Shown piece by piece: positions 1-10,797 of a stretch of 64,000 bases of DNA. The notes under the pieces are model-generated. The model was not told where the DNA came from, ran no database searches, and was given only the letters and a program-made list of their open reading frames with translations. The stretch is from Atriophallophorus winterbourni (lineage: Eukaryota; Platyhelminthes; Trematoda; Plagiorchiida; Microphallidae), in the NCBI GenBank assembly GCA_013407085.1, contig JACCGJ010005788.1, forward strand, positions 34,047 to 98,046. The letters run 5' to 3'. The number at the start of each line of letters is the position of its first letter. Position 1 is the first letter of the stretch. The position numbers and the translations under genes were made by a program.

Positions 1-757
1 AGCTGTTAAGCGTCAACAAATTGATGAAGCAATTAAAGCTTCCTAACTATTTTCAATTCAAGTGGTGGTGAAAACATTACGTGCTTGCTTTTATAAGGAC
101 GTTTTTTGTTCCAATATCTGCAAAACTCTGCGAAATTGCAAGCAAAGAGTCGCTGTGTTGTGCTTATCGAGCTATTGCTAGTTGACTACCCATAACGGGA
201 CACATGCGCTCCAATAGTCCATCCTCCTCGTATACTAACCTGGCCGTCTTTAGCTACATAGGTATTCGAGAACTAAAATATTATGGTCACTTGCACCGAG
301 AAAATCAATGTTGTAAATGTCAAAGTTTATCGTTGCTTTCGAAGTAAGGAATACATTTTGAAAGAATGAAACCTCTGTCTTGCTCATGTGAAACCATATA
401 TTTCAGTTCACGGAATCTTTAATTAACTTTGATCTAATCTCGCAATGAGACAGCGAATCTTTATGGGTGAACTATCAGTGTTTGTGCGCATGCTGTTCAT
501 CTAAAAACCATAAATTTTGAGTATTGATCAGGGCCAGTGCGTAATTTTATTATGTCGATGATGCAGTCTTCTAGTGATCTCAAGTTTCGGGTTTCACCAG
601 ATAATTGTACCGGAGCATATTTATGCATTAGAGAACCTCATGATAGAATCGTGCGAAACTCCAACTTTTCACAGGCGATCGTTTGAAAGTAGAATCATCT
701 TAGGGGTCGATATTTTTGCATATATGTTCATACATTGTTGTTTCAATAACAGCGATA
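1..757. other. AT-rich spacer, no gene seen (unit A)
   Basis: This is low-GC sequence without a convincing coding frame. A 90-codon open frame near 574-843 is not conserved in the other units, where RTE DNA interrupts it, and has no recognisable domain. Confidence 0.6.
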
Positions 758-784
758 CGGCCCGGCGTGTAACATTTACACAAT
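758..784. other. RTE-free junction in unit A
   Basis: At the place where B and C carry a 3.7 kb RTE element, unit A has only 16 bases (CGGCCCGGCGTGTAAC, 758-773) followed by ATTTACACAAT (774-784), the same 11-mer that flanks the element on both sides in B and C. The 16 bases resemble the 5' edge of the element (CGGCGCTGCGAGTAAC) at 13 of 16 positions. This could be an excision or deletion scar, or an older pre-insertion allele. The sequence alone does not decide. Confidence 0.55.
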
Positions 785-1329
785 TCGGTTGGTTTAGACA
801 TATTATTGAACAAAATTTGCAATTCTTATATAGACATTTATAAATAGCATTTAGCGTGCAACGATAAGTCAGTTTGGTATTTACAGTCCCGATGCTGTGG
901 ATGCCGAACCCTGGTGGATTAATAAAACTAGGTTCCGTATTTTTACTTGTGAATTTGTTTAAGACTCGAAGTATTTTGCTAAGGGACTCGGTAGTTTTAC
1001 TTCAGCATCTGCTTTATGATCGCAAGATGTAATGTTTTTAGTTAATGTGTTTCTACTGAGTGTCAGTTAGAATCTGACAGAATGCGCAAGGTATTATTTG
1101 TATGTCGATGTACAGAGAAAGGTGTTTTACATTTTAAACGATGTGAGTGCAAATGACAAACCACTTTCAGATGTCACGTTTTCACTTCGAGTGAAAAAGC
1201 GTACGTCCTGTCGCAAAAACATTAGTTCGTCTTAGATTTCTTCGCTCTCATCCTGGCTTTAAAAGGCGCTTGAGTTTTTTAATTCCTATAGAGTTTCGAG
1301 GCTTTTGCAATATTATCGAATTTTGGGTC
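785..1329. other. Spacer, nothing recognised (unit A)
   Basis: This is AT-rich sequence shared with B (about 21727-22281) and in part with C (42348-42760). No coding frame, RNA gene or terminal repeat is visible. Confidence 0.5.
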
Positions 1330-1840
1330 AGGAAATATAAGCTGAAAACCGTCGACCGTCGACGCCTGAACTTAATTTTATGAAGGTTCAAAACGATTCC
1401 CCGAATATTAAATGCGAACATCAGACATGCGATGGAATATGCAGTTGAGGCATGGCTTAAAAAGATGTTGTAGTTGTAGTTAGAAATCTTGTAGCCCTAC
1501 TGATTCGGAAACCATACAACGAGTGAATCGAAGCTCTGAAAGTATGCTTTTTTCCGCGTCTTCGTCACCGGGCGGATTTGATTTTGGTTAAAAATATTAC
1601 AACTGCTAGGAATCACATTCTACCATGCTTATTCAATCTACGGGGCTCGCATAAAGCTAGATTTCACACATTTTTGACGTGCAAGTTTGTTTTACTTTCA
1701 GCAATCTACATCAAACTCGTCTAAACAACATATGTTCAATGAGATGACTTGATGCCTTTTTGACACAAACCATTCATCACAGAAAATTATACATCACGAA
1801 CCCAAGGATCCACTTATGTTATCCCATCTGATTCTTGAAC

Positions 1841-2506
1841 GGAAGGGAAGGGTGCCTCAAACACTAAGGAAAAAACGGTATCGCGGAGTATGGTTCTACT
1901 TGTGGTACCAGAAAATACCACTGAAGCATCGGGACAGGAAACAGCAGATCATGACTCCAAGCAGTGGCGTTACATTGCGTCTTTGCTTAATATTTCTAAC
2001 GTTGTGATCACTGACACTTTCCGGGTGCCTTTTTCAATAAACTATAAAGGAGACGGACCGAAACCTCTCAGGATTACCTTTTTAACTAGCGACATGGCTG
2101 AATTTGTCAAGTCCGAATGGAAAAAAGCAAAACGTGCTTTACCGAAAGACATTAGACTTTGTCCACCGAGACCAAGTACCATGAGTGAGACACATTCGCG
2201 GCTGGGGGCGGTAGACGGCAGCGTTCCCACCGAAACGGAAGCAATCAATACATCAAAAAACGTAGTGGTTCTATGGAATGCGCTACCGCAAGATGTTGTG
2301 AATGCAACGACAATTGATGTTTTCAAATCGAAATTGGATGCATACGTCAAAGAAAACCCTGAATTTGGCACGGTGTATTGAAGCAACACGAACCCAGAAA
2401 AATATTAACAATGTGTTTTTAATTGAAAAAAACTTTTTTCGCAATAGTTGTCATCCGATGGTACGTGTAAAGCATTAGCTTTTTATCACCATAAATCTTG
2501 ATTCTT
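1841..2506 (+). mobile_element. Nested 0.66 kb internally deleted LINE
   Basis: This insert splits the 3' UTR of the surrounding LINE and is flanked by an 11-bp target-site duplication, GATTCTTGAAC (1830-1840 and 2507-2517). Its 3' end is a short run of TTGATTC-type repeats, as expected of a CR1-like LINE tail. It contains an ORF1-like start fused to an RT C-terminus, so most of the EN and RT regions are missing. It sits at the same site in B and C and so predates the duplication. Confidence 0.72.
1890..2381 (+). CDS. Chimeric LINE ORF: ORF1-like part joined to RT C-terminus (unit A)
   Basis: This open frame has 163 codons. Residues 1-95 resemble the ORF1 protein of fluke CR1-like LINEs, with VPENTTE near the start and the block KGDGPKPLRITFLTSDMAEF. 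After a linker, residues 124-163 carry the classic CR1 RT ending (VVVLWNALPQDVV, then FKSKLDAYV). EN and the catalytic RT are absent, so it cannot move itself. The same fusion is open in C (162 codons) and frameshifted in B, so it was present before the duplication. Whether it is translated is unknown. It may be a non-autonomous derivative or simply a deletion product. Confidence 0.6.
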   Translation: MVLLVVPENTTEASGQETADHDSKQWRYIASLLNISNVVITDTFRVPFSINYKGDGPKPLRITFLTSDMAEFVKSEWKKAKRALPKDIRLCPPRPSTMSETHSRLGAVDGSVPTETEAINTSKNVVVLWNALPQDVVNATTIDVFKSKLDAYVKENPEFGTVY

Positions 2507-2629
2507 GATTCTTGAACTCCTAAGGCATCTACTACTTTCTCCTTGTTATATTATTTGTAGTTCCCATGTTGTACTATGCTTTATTGTGTAGCTATATGCG
2601 TTTTAAGCCAATAAAATTGAATTGACCCC

Positions 2630-3480
2630 GTGGTTGCGTGTTCTAACAGATGTCTCACTAACGCCAGATGAAAAGACGACCAATAAAATATCTCGATTAA
2701 TATTCACAGTGTTTGACTGTGTGAATTCAGTACGCTCTCGAACAGATCTTGTTTGTGACGGGAAGTCATGAAATTTTCGCTTATATGAATGCTCGTACTT
2801 CATGCTTGGTGTACATTATCAGTAAAATTTTGATCACACAATGTGCTGTGGTGCATCACATACGGCAAGTCACTTTTCTCGCTTCAGTCACACCTATGTC
2901 AAATATATTTTGCAAGCGACGTTCAGTGAGCTTAAAGCGGTCACGATGGCGCGTAAGATAGTGGACTGCTCTCATGATCGTGTCACGTCGGTCTTTAAAA
3001 ATGAATCAATATGTTTGGAGCAAATAGCTCGGAAACACGATGAAAGTAATCGTGCTTTCGGGATAAATGAGTGTCAGATTTAAACGACAATGTTTAAGCA
3101 TTCGTTAAGTGGATTCAAATGATTTTAGATTTATTCTAGATTAAAATATACCGATAACCACTGACATGGGCAAAAGTATGGGTAAGCGAGTTGAGCATAA
3201 CTACAAGCAATGGGGTTTTCTTGCTGATAATATTTTCGTCGAAAAGGCCGTTGCTGTTGATACTTTCAGACTGCCTTCTTCAGAGATAAACAAAGTTAAT
3301 TGACCACGTCCACTAAAACTAAACTTCCGGAAGGGACTATGATTGATACCGTACGTTCCAACTGGAAATGCTGGAATCGCAAAATCACCAAAGGTGTAAT
3401 CCTTTCCAATTAAAGAAATACTGGTTGCAGGATTGTCACGTCCGGGGCGGTTTTGAAGATGAGCTCTCAATTTTAAAAAA
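2630..3480 (+). pseudogene. LINE 5' region and ORF1 remnant (unit A)
   Basis: After the tail of the previous LINE comes a block shared with B, C and D. The frame near 2940-3083 contains the piece ICLEQIARKHDESNRAFG. A second piece starting near 3166 reads MGKSMGKRVEHNYKQWGF, then VDTFRLPSSE, then PRPLKLNF. These match ORF1 of the better-kept LINE in D (61308-61667: VDNFRLPSSV, PRPLKINI). Stops between the pieces make it a pseudogene. It ends abruptly near 3480, where a different element begins. Confidence 0.6.
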
Positions 3481-5335
3481 AATGCTCCAATGGCACGCGT
3501 CTTATATAACCTCTGACAACTAAGTCCAGCCCCTGGCCTGCACGCGTTGTACTGTGTGAGCAGGCGGAACTGCCTCTACTCACAGGAGAAAGGGCGAAGG
3601 CGGCTGGCTGGTGCCTCAAAACCAGCCTGCTTCGAGCATGTGGAGCTCGTATGTCTATGAAGGCGTCCACCTATGGGAAGAAAAACCTTATCTTATTCAA
3701 TCATGGAAAAGGCTTCGTGAGTCAACGTTGAGTAAAATTCCGAAGCCAGAGTACCGTTAAGCACCTGCGACGGCATCGTTTTCCAAAAGTATCAGCCTAG
3801 CTGTTCCTCTAATTCCGTTGGTGCCGTGGACAGGGAGCACTTGCTGCATGAGCATCATCTAGTTCTCCACATTTAACTGCCCTGGCCTACATCACAACGC
3901 ACCAATGAGAGGACACTCAATTCCGTTTCTACGGATACACGGACCACGGGAAGCAGCAGATACCGGTTAAAAGCTATGGCTCGACTGGCGTAGAGCTTAG
4001 CACATGGGGCTGCTTCCGACGGTGGGAGAGATTTTCGCCTCTCATTGGACGGCTACCGCCCACCTCAAGCTGGGCTGCCCCCGATCAATGAAGTGCCGTC
4101 TCGCCAAAGTCTGTTATTCACATTTGTTGCATGAAGATAACGAATAAACCGGCAAGCAGACTGTGTTTCCGCACCAGCTAAAAGGATTACTAAACAACCA
4201 AGGTCATTTCTCCTACTGGATAGCTGGAACGTGCGGTCCATGTTTCCAGGATTTCATGACGACGTCTCGAATATCTGAGGCATAATAAAATCACATGTGA
4301 TTAACAATGAGCTTAAGAGGCTGAATGTCGACGTGGCTGCCCTGCGATATACGCAATTACCAGACACTGGTAAGCTAACAGAATGAGATTACACATTTTT
4401 GGAAAGAAAGGGGTTCTAATGAACCTCAACTGCATGCAGTTAGTTTTGGCGTGTGAAACGACATACTGAAAGCAGCAGAACCAAGCAGCAGTGGGAGCGA
4501 ACAGATTTGTTCTCTAGATCTGAAGTGCATTAGTGATACCCTTACGTTGGCACCGACGCTCTCTGCGACGCCTGCTGAAACAGACGCTCTTTATCATAAC
4601 CTCGCAACAGTCCTCAAAAACGTGCCAAAAAACTGTGAGTGGTATTTGTTTATTTCAATGCCAGTTTTTGTGCAGATTACGAGTCTTGGTAAAAGTGTCT
4701 CGGAAATTTCGGTATAGGTAAAACCAATAAAAATGGAAAACGCCGGTTAGAAATGTGCACACAGTTCAGTCTCTATGTCAGTAACACTTTCTTTAAAACA
4801 AAAAACAGCATAAAGTCTCTTGGGAACATCCTCGCGCTAAGTATTGGCATCAGCTCGATCTTATTATTGTTAGGCGCAGTAATACAGGAAGCGTACACCC
4901 CACCCAATCATATCACAGCGCAGATTACAACACTGATAATTCACTGGTCCGTGCAAAACTGAAGCTTCCCCAGGCGAGATTTCATCGCACCACATTTTTT
5001 GTTTATCCTAGGATAGACGTCACTCGCATGTGCGAAACTTATCTAGCTGTGCGATTTACAAATGGATTCACTGCCGAATTTCACAAGACAACCGCCATGG
5101 AATCGGCTTCAAGAAACTGGGAATCTATAAAAAAAGTTACATATGCCGAGTCGCACTTTCCGCTTCCGGTTCTAAGACGAAAGACAGCAACTAATGCCAT
5201 ATTTACTGCATCGATGCAACTCATGGCAGCAGTCAAATTGTGTACCGGTAGGCATATTGCGAATCACCCACATTACGAGAATCACGCTTTAAGAGAACGC
5301 ACGAAGCACGTGAGGCTAAACTTATGTTCACGATA
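3481..5335 (+). mobile_element. Dead RTE-like LINE fragment (5' UTR and endonuclease)
   Basis: The first 700 bases are GC-richer and look like an RTE 5' leader. From about 4205 a broken frame reads LDSWNVRSMFPGF, the N-terminus of an APE-type endonuclease. It is followed by INNELKRLNVDVAALRYTQLP, in which the usual catalytic Glu of the Q-E-T motif is Tyr. Further pieces at 4520-4640 (SDTLTLAP...) and 4910-5335 (SLVRAKLKLP, FTNGFTAEFHKTTA) continue towards the EN-RT linker, in shifted frames with gaps. No RT palm is present. It is inactive and not closely related to the intact RTE in B and C. Confidence 0.62.
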
Positions 5336-5832
5336 AACCCCTCAGTTACAGATACAGTTCGATGTTTAATTGTCCCCGTGTTTTTGTTGAATTTTCAGTT
5401 GATTGCTGGTTTATTTTCATTTTCCTCGTTTGTTAGCGCTCAATAATCATCTATCTAATAAACGGTCTTTATGTTCTTATCTGCGTCTGTATACAGCTCT
5501 CTCTATATCGAACCAGCCATGTCGTAGACTTTTCAGAATTTAATTTTTAGTAAATCGAGTTCCATCCAAAAATGTACTTAACTAACACACCATGTATTGA
5601 TCTTCCCAATCCAATCTCGAAAAACCATATCATAGATTGATCCTCACGCTTAATTCAGCTTTATCAGATTTACGGCCGTTTTCCCTCTGCGGACATACAC
5701 GGACGTCTCACCAATCATTATATTTATTATTTTATTTTAGAAACATCTATTTGCTTTGCGGAAAGCACGGGCTGCGCGAGAGAGATATTTTTATTTAGAC
5801 AATTTTCATATACAGACACTTATATAGCTATA
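5336..5832. other. AT-rich spacer (unit A)
   Basis: No convincing frame or repeat boundary is seen. The sequence is shared by all three units with scattered indels. Confidence 0.5.
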
Positions 5833-6331
5833 CATTGGAACCCACCTACAACGAACTCGTTTTCAACGAATTCTTGGGTTGAACGAACACACCATGATTT
5901 TCCAAATAACTTCCTTCTTTGTAAGACTATTTAAAACATTCGTATAACTAATCTGTTCGTTACGAATTTCGCCTTTTACGAGCATTGTACACGTTCCTGG
6001 CCTCTATGTTTGTTTAATAAAGTTCATACAAACAACGAACTCGCTTTGTCTGGCCTTTAACACACAACGCTTTAAAATAAATTTACTATTATTAACATGA
6101 ACTTAGATTTAATGTTGTGATCTGTGTGCTGTGGCATCATCTATTCGTCAAATGCTTGCACGCATGCAGAAACACACAAAAGTAAGATATTCTTCATTTC
6201 TTTATTGTTTACACGTGTACAGTAAAACGGCGGCAAAATCACGTCTGGCAATGCGTTTACTTGCAACGAATTCCACTTTTAACGAACATTTTACTTTCAC
6301 CCCAGAGATTCGTTGTACCCGGGTTCCACTG
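5833..6331. mobile_element. pogo/Tigger-like MITE, 499 bp (unit A)
   Basis: The left end CATTGGAACCC...TACAACGAA and the reverse complement of the right end, CAGTGGAACCC...TACAACGAA, form imperfect terminal inverted repeats of about 23 bp. The element is flanked by TA on both sides (5831-5832 and 6332-6333), the target duplication of the Tc1/mariner superfamily. CAGTNGAACC followed by AACGAA is the usual look of pogo/Tigger ends. Several internal AACGAA/TTCGTT subterminal copies occur. A 102-codon open frame inside has no transposase motif, so it is non-autonomous. Confidence 0.75.
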
Positions 6332-7520
6332 TATATTGTAATAATATTTTTCGTAAAATGCCTATCTCCACGCTCAGTCATACTCGCTTATTTTATTAAT
6401 CAAACATTAGCCACAATCAGCGCAACTGCTAATTTTTGAGTAAAAACGTTCTCAGCACAGTGATAAGTTTGCCTCTTTACAACTATGTACAACAATAGAT
6501 TTCGACTTAACCATATTCTATTATCCCATCTCATCAAACCAATCAATGATCAAACCAAATGTATGTCGTACTCATGTCAGCAAATGTGTCCAAACGACTC
6601 CGATTGAATGCTCCTTCGTGAAGAGCATAGAATATGTTGGCCAGGAGGAAACAATTTCAGATAAGCATGTCCAGTGCAGTGAAACCTAAGGGTGATTTAA
6701 TATAATTACCAATGTCGCACGTCTGATTCACACAAATTTAGAACCAATGGTCAATTTAAATTTCCATGTCAAGTTCTAATTACAAATTTACATTTGGCTG
6801 CGAAGAGACAAATGTCGCATAACAAGGGATATTTTTAAATAGAATTTGATACGCTGCACTAGAGTTTTTTTTATTTTTTCATATCTACACATATGTATAA
6901 TGCATTTTCAGGGATCAATTCTTGTTGTCTACTTACGCGTAGCAAATATTTAAACTTTTAAATAGTTCGCTCAACTTTGAATCGTAAATATACTACTTAC
7001 AATGTAATCGGTAGTTTCATACCTGAATATAGTTTGTCAAACACAATTAAAGGATATCTCAAGGGATTCTAATTATTTATATGTATACTTTTCATGAGCT
7101 TCTAATTTATAGCATCTGAGTTAACACGATACCATTGAACATTTATGTTTGGATGAATCATTCGATTGGCGCTATCGACTATATATTCTAGATGAGCAAA
7201 TTTTGAGTTACAGACGGTTGAACTTGTAGTAGAAGCAATAATCATATTCTCTGTTCTGTCAAAAGTATGAAAAGTTGGTCTCCTTAATGAAGATCGCCTG
7301 ATAACAACAGCCGTGTTAAATTTCTTAAAACGTACTCAACTCCAACTTCTCGCAATCCCTTGCAAACTGAGTGACGACAGTTGTCGGAAAAATACCTGCG
7401 AAAGCTTAACCGCAGCATTTCATTCGCTGAACTGAAGTCACATGTACCTCTTCGTTTCATTATAATAAGATAAGCAAACTGACTAAAGAATCTATCTTAC
7501 CATGTACGTGAAGCATCAAC
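6332..7520. other. AT-rich spacer (unit A)
   Basis: No gene is recognised. It is nearly identical in all three units apart from point changes, so it offers no test of selection. Confidence 0.5.
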
Positions 7521-7787
7521 ATGAGTGACACATCTCAGTTAAGTGTCCCTAATTCAGTGTGAATTCAAGTTGGTGGTAAATTTATTGGTCGGATAAAGAG
7601 TAACGACCGTAGCTTGCTCAAAGATAAAGACACGTTTTCCTCAGTTTTATCCATAATTAACGCCCCAAATATAGCTAAGAAGGTTTTAGGTTTGTTATAA
7701 ACTGTAGATCGTCTGTGTCAGCAGCACAATGCTGTTTTCTGTAAATTTGGTACTTCTTCAGAAAAACAATTGATTCGATGTCTCTAG
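7521..7787 (+). pseudogene. Degenerate 89-codon frame, function unknown (unit A)
   Basis: Starting from ATG, one frame reads MSDTSQLSVPNSV, stop, IQVGGKFIGRIKSNDRSLL and on to KKVLGLL, stop, then TVDRLCQQHNAVFCKFG to a final stop. The two internal stops are at the same places in B and C. The polar, leucine-spaced text could be an old LINE ORF1 or a dead exon. I do not recognise a family. Confidence 0.35.
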
Positions 7788-8861
7788 GAGAAATTATATG
7801 CTACTTTATTTTTGTACTGAACTTTCTTTTTTAGCCAACATGTTTTTATTGATGTAAGAAAATGAGTTTATTTCTGCATAGTAATTAATAATTTTGGAAT
7901 GATTAGTATAATTTTTTGCGATATGCACGGAAACGTGAACAGACGTAAGATAGATGAAAGTTCACATAATCGAGAAGCCAGAATGAGAACATCCGATTGA
8001 TCATTGCAAAGTTAATATTTCTTGGATTAAGAAATCCTTCTAGCTTCGACTTTTTTCGTTGAGCTTTGCTTCAAATGTGCGTATTTTTTAAAGAAGATTT
8101 GGTCGACAGTTTACAGCTAGGTTAATTATATGCTGAGATTATATACTGCATTCTACAAATAATCATATGCATGAAACGTGGTTTAAGTAACGTTACGCGC
8201 ATTGAATCACGGTTACCCTGCTACAGCCACTCTTCTCATGCCGACGTATGCAATCCACCAAATCAGAGATAAGATATTTCATGTTGTGACTGCACATTAA
8301 AAGAAGTCTCTTGTCAGTATCGTAGTTATACTGATTTGTGCCTTTGCATATATAATAAAATAACATGATTTAACTTGGAATGACACATTTTCTTGTCTGA
8401 TAATCAACACGCCGAACATAAGAAAAATGAATGAGTATTATATAAGCAATCCTCTGAGCGGATGCAAGTTGACATATGAAAATAAATCAAGGACGTTTTC
8501 GAGTTTCGGACTGAAAAACCTCAACCAGCTTTATATATTACTATCCGTTTCGGTCCGCTGCTATCAACGACGATAGTAATAGTTGGTTCAGGAAGACTTG
8601 CAACATTAGAAAAGTGGTAAACAAATTCATATTGTCCCTCCACGGCGTGACTTGCCTGTCTAACTGATCTAAGTCAACCGAACAATTTTTTGTGATCGAC
8701 GAAAGCTTTGTTTGGGTGGATTATATTATAACTATGTTTCATCATAAAGCTTATTTGTTTCTGTGAAAATAATAAAAAATAAAAACAAAAAAATAAAAAA
8801 TAAAAAAGTACATTTGCCATTTTTATTTTGAAAACACTCCTAACAAAATACTACCAATATG
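7788..8861. other. AT-rich spacer with A-rich run (unit A)
   Basis: No gene is seen. A low-complexity run of A with interspersed T and C (8766-8808) is present only in A. B and C have a shorter sequence at this place. Confidence 0.5.
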
Positions 8862-9190
8862 CAATTTGTTCGTACAACGAACCACGATGTTCAAACACAG
8901 AATCAGGTAGTGATTCGTGGTCAAGCACTCAAGGCGCTTATGGATGACCAAAGTGGTGTTGCTCACACTTCACTAACAGTTTCTGGCTGTTTGCCGTCAT
9001 CAGGTGGAGACAGTAAGATTAAGTTCAGTAAACCTTGAAACAGTGGATAAATGGTAAACAAGGTTATACTTGAATGCCACTGTTGCATAGGGTTCGTACA
9101 ACGAACCACGATGTTCAACACAGAATCACAAAGGGATTCGCGATCAAGCACTCTAGCCGCAAATGACCAAAGTAATGTGGTGTGTAAGGG
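8862..9190. repeat. Pair of hairpin-rich dispersed repeats (unit A)
   Basis: Two direct copies (about 8862-8950 and 9045-9190) share the text GTTCGTACAACGAACCACGA, then TGTTCAA, then CACAGAATCA. The first part is a perfect palindrome, GGTTCGT-ACA-ACGAACC in the second copy. The text continues as GAATCAC-AAA-GTGATTC in B and C (GGGATTC in A), another hairpin, enclosed by ACCACG/CGTGGT. More decayed relatives occur at 14566 and 56612. It could be a SINE or a small foldback element. No tRNA match was proven. Confidence 0.55.
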
Positions 9191-9569
9191 CGGGGAATGT
9201 GAGCAAATGCTTTGTTGTTCTTCAGATAAGCTAAGATGGCTAGCTTTGACAATTATTAGCGAAATGTTGAACCAATACTCTGAGAACAACCTTAATTACG
9301 AATGACGCATCGCTTGAAATATGTCTGCGGAAGTTCGCTAAATTTTGCTCCAATAGTTTTGATAATTTTACGCAAACATAGCCGAAGATAAATATACGAA
9401 TTTGAAGAAATAAAACTTGCTGTAAAATTGTTGGCGAGATATTTACAAATGTAAAAATAGAACTGAGAAATGATTTGTATTGAGGAAAATGTCAGAGATT
9501 TCAAATTGATGTCCCAGTCTGAACACAAAATAAGTTTTGTTTCACATCATGGCTAAGTAATATTGATCC
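9191..9569. other. 3' flank of p62-like gene (unit A)
   Basis: This AT-rich stretch lies downstream of the minus-strand gene and probably includes its 3' UTR. No canonical AATAAA is seen on the minus strand close to the stop. A variant AATACA reads near 9480. Confidence 0.4.
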
Positions 9570-10715
9570 TCATTTTGAACCCGCTTCCAGTTTGTCAATG
9601 ATTTCATTCAAATTTCCATTGTGCAACTTGATCAATGTTTTTAATTCTTTTTCATCTTGTGTGAAACCCATCTTTCGGAGTGTAATCATGGCAACTTTAA
9701 CATGTTTGGATTTCATCTTCTTCCCATCTTGTTCAATTTCTTTTGTTTTTCCCGATACATCATCCGGCCCTTCTTTATTCTTGGCTTCCGGGGATTCCTT
9801 TGTTTCGGTGATAGCCACCTCATTTTCAACCGTCGGTTTTTCTTTTACTTCAGGTGGGACAATCGGTTGGTTGAATTTGTGGCAATTTTTGGACACTCTG
9901 CACAATGTGTGCAGTGAACATGTACGGTGAATGGAATTTGGGCAGGTTCATGCTTATGATCTTCCTCTAGTGGTTTATTCGGCTTTGAACATTGTTCACT
10001 CTGTGGTTTCACTGGCTCATCATTAATTGTGACACGCTTCTTCTCAGGTTTGATCTCGTCATCGGAATCGCTGTCGCTGGAAGATTCCTGCTCAATTTTA
10101 GATTCTTCCACTGTTGGTTGAGCCTCATTCTCCTCCGGTATCTCACCGAAAATCGTTCGATGTTCCCGCCTGTCTGGTGAAACAAAAAGGCGCACCGCTT
10201 TTTCTGAAGCGTGTGTATCCGAGAAGAAATCTACTGCTTCTTGTAGGTCGTGATGATCGCGTATGGTGCAGTAGTCTGTGCCATCTGTGAATAGACGAAA
10301 AATGAAATTCGTGTTTACAAAATTATCGACCTTATTTGGTCAGTATCCTTCAAATTTGAATAATACAAATACCGTTTATCCAGATGCTGTTTATTCGGAG
10401 CATTTGGAAAAGTCTTGCTTAATGCCACAGCACATTAAATTTAAACTCAAAAATCCATTTGCTTATTTTCACTATATTTTATAACCTCAGATTTACGGTG
10501 AAAATATTTATTAGAACTCGCAAATAGAAAAAGCTGTTCAGCTTACCATGCCAGGAAATATAGAAATTTCCAGCTCTTCTGCCAAATAGTCGCTTCAGTC
10601 GTTCAATTAAACATTTGAATGCACTTTCGTCCACTTTTCCTTTGAGAACCCAACGTGTTACTTCGGTTTTCGTGTCCGTACGGTCGGAAGCGGTCACAAG
10701 TTTGAAGACAGGCAT
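9570..10715 (-). pseudogene. Sequestosome-1/p62-like gene, frameshifted copy A
   Basis: The two-exon layout matches B and C: exon 1 at 10715-10547 (PB1 start) and exon 2 from 10284. Within exon 2, around 9864-9885, copy A reads CGGTTGGTTGAATTTGTGG where B and C read CGGTGGGCTTGAATTTTGGG. This is a net loss of one base plus substitutions. The frame shifts after the Cys/His cluster, so the Lys/Glu-rich linker and UBA domain (9570-9905 frame) are uncoupled from the PB1 half. The UBA part is otherwise conserved, including MGF. A truncated protein without UBA would not bind ubiquitin. The indel is either a true recent lesion or a sequencing or assembly error in a repeat. Confidence 0.78.
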
Positions 10716-10764
10716 TCTCTGTTTGCGAAATCTTTAAGTGATTCTTCCATTTAAATTCGATGGT

Positions 10765-10797
10765 TTTTATAGTTTTGCCAGCATGTACTTTACGTCA
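10765..10797 (-). promoter_or_regulatory. TATA box and CRE-like site of p62 copy A
   Basis: On the minus strand TATAAAA (10771-10765) starts 56 nt before the ATG, and TGACGTAA (10797-10790), a CREB/ATF-like octamer, lies just upstream. The order and spacing are identical in B and C. Confidence 0.5.

Larger units (their letters stand above)
1330..2627 (+). mobile_element. CR1/SR1-like LINE, 3' end remnant, interrupted by nested element
   Basis: Short frames separated by stops and shifts spell the C-terminus of a CR1-clade reverse transcriptase: a piece like 'HAMEYAVEAWLKK' near 1425-1465, 'RGDLILVKNIT' near 1573-1605, and a final piece ending in LDAFLT near 1750. The 3' UTR resumes after the nested insert (2518-2627) and ends in a short AATTGAATTGA tail, as in other copies of this family at 60490 and 60800. 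It is dead. It is homologous to 63480-64000 in region D. Confidence 0.7.

Noticed and set aside
3201..3470. 89-codon minus-strand frame, repeated at 24152 and 44380
   Set aside because: The plus strand carries the LINE ORF1 remnant matched by region D. The minus frame has no independent support.
6131..6439. 102-codon frame conserved in three units
   Set aside because: It sits mostly inside the MITE and runs past its end. No transposase motif was found, and conservation reflects recent duplication.
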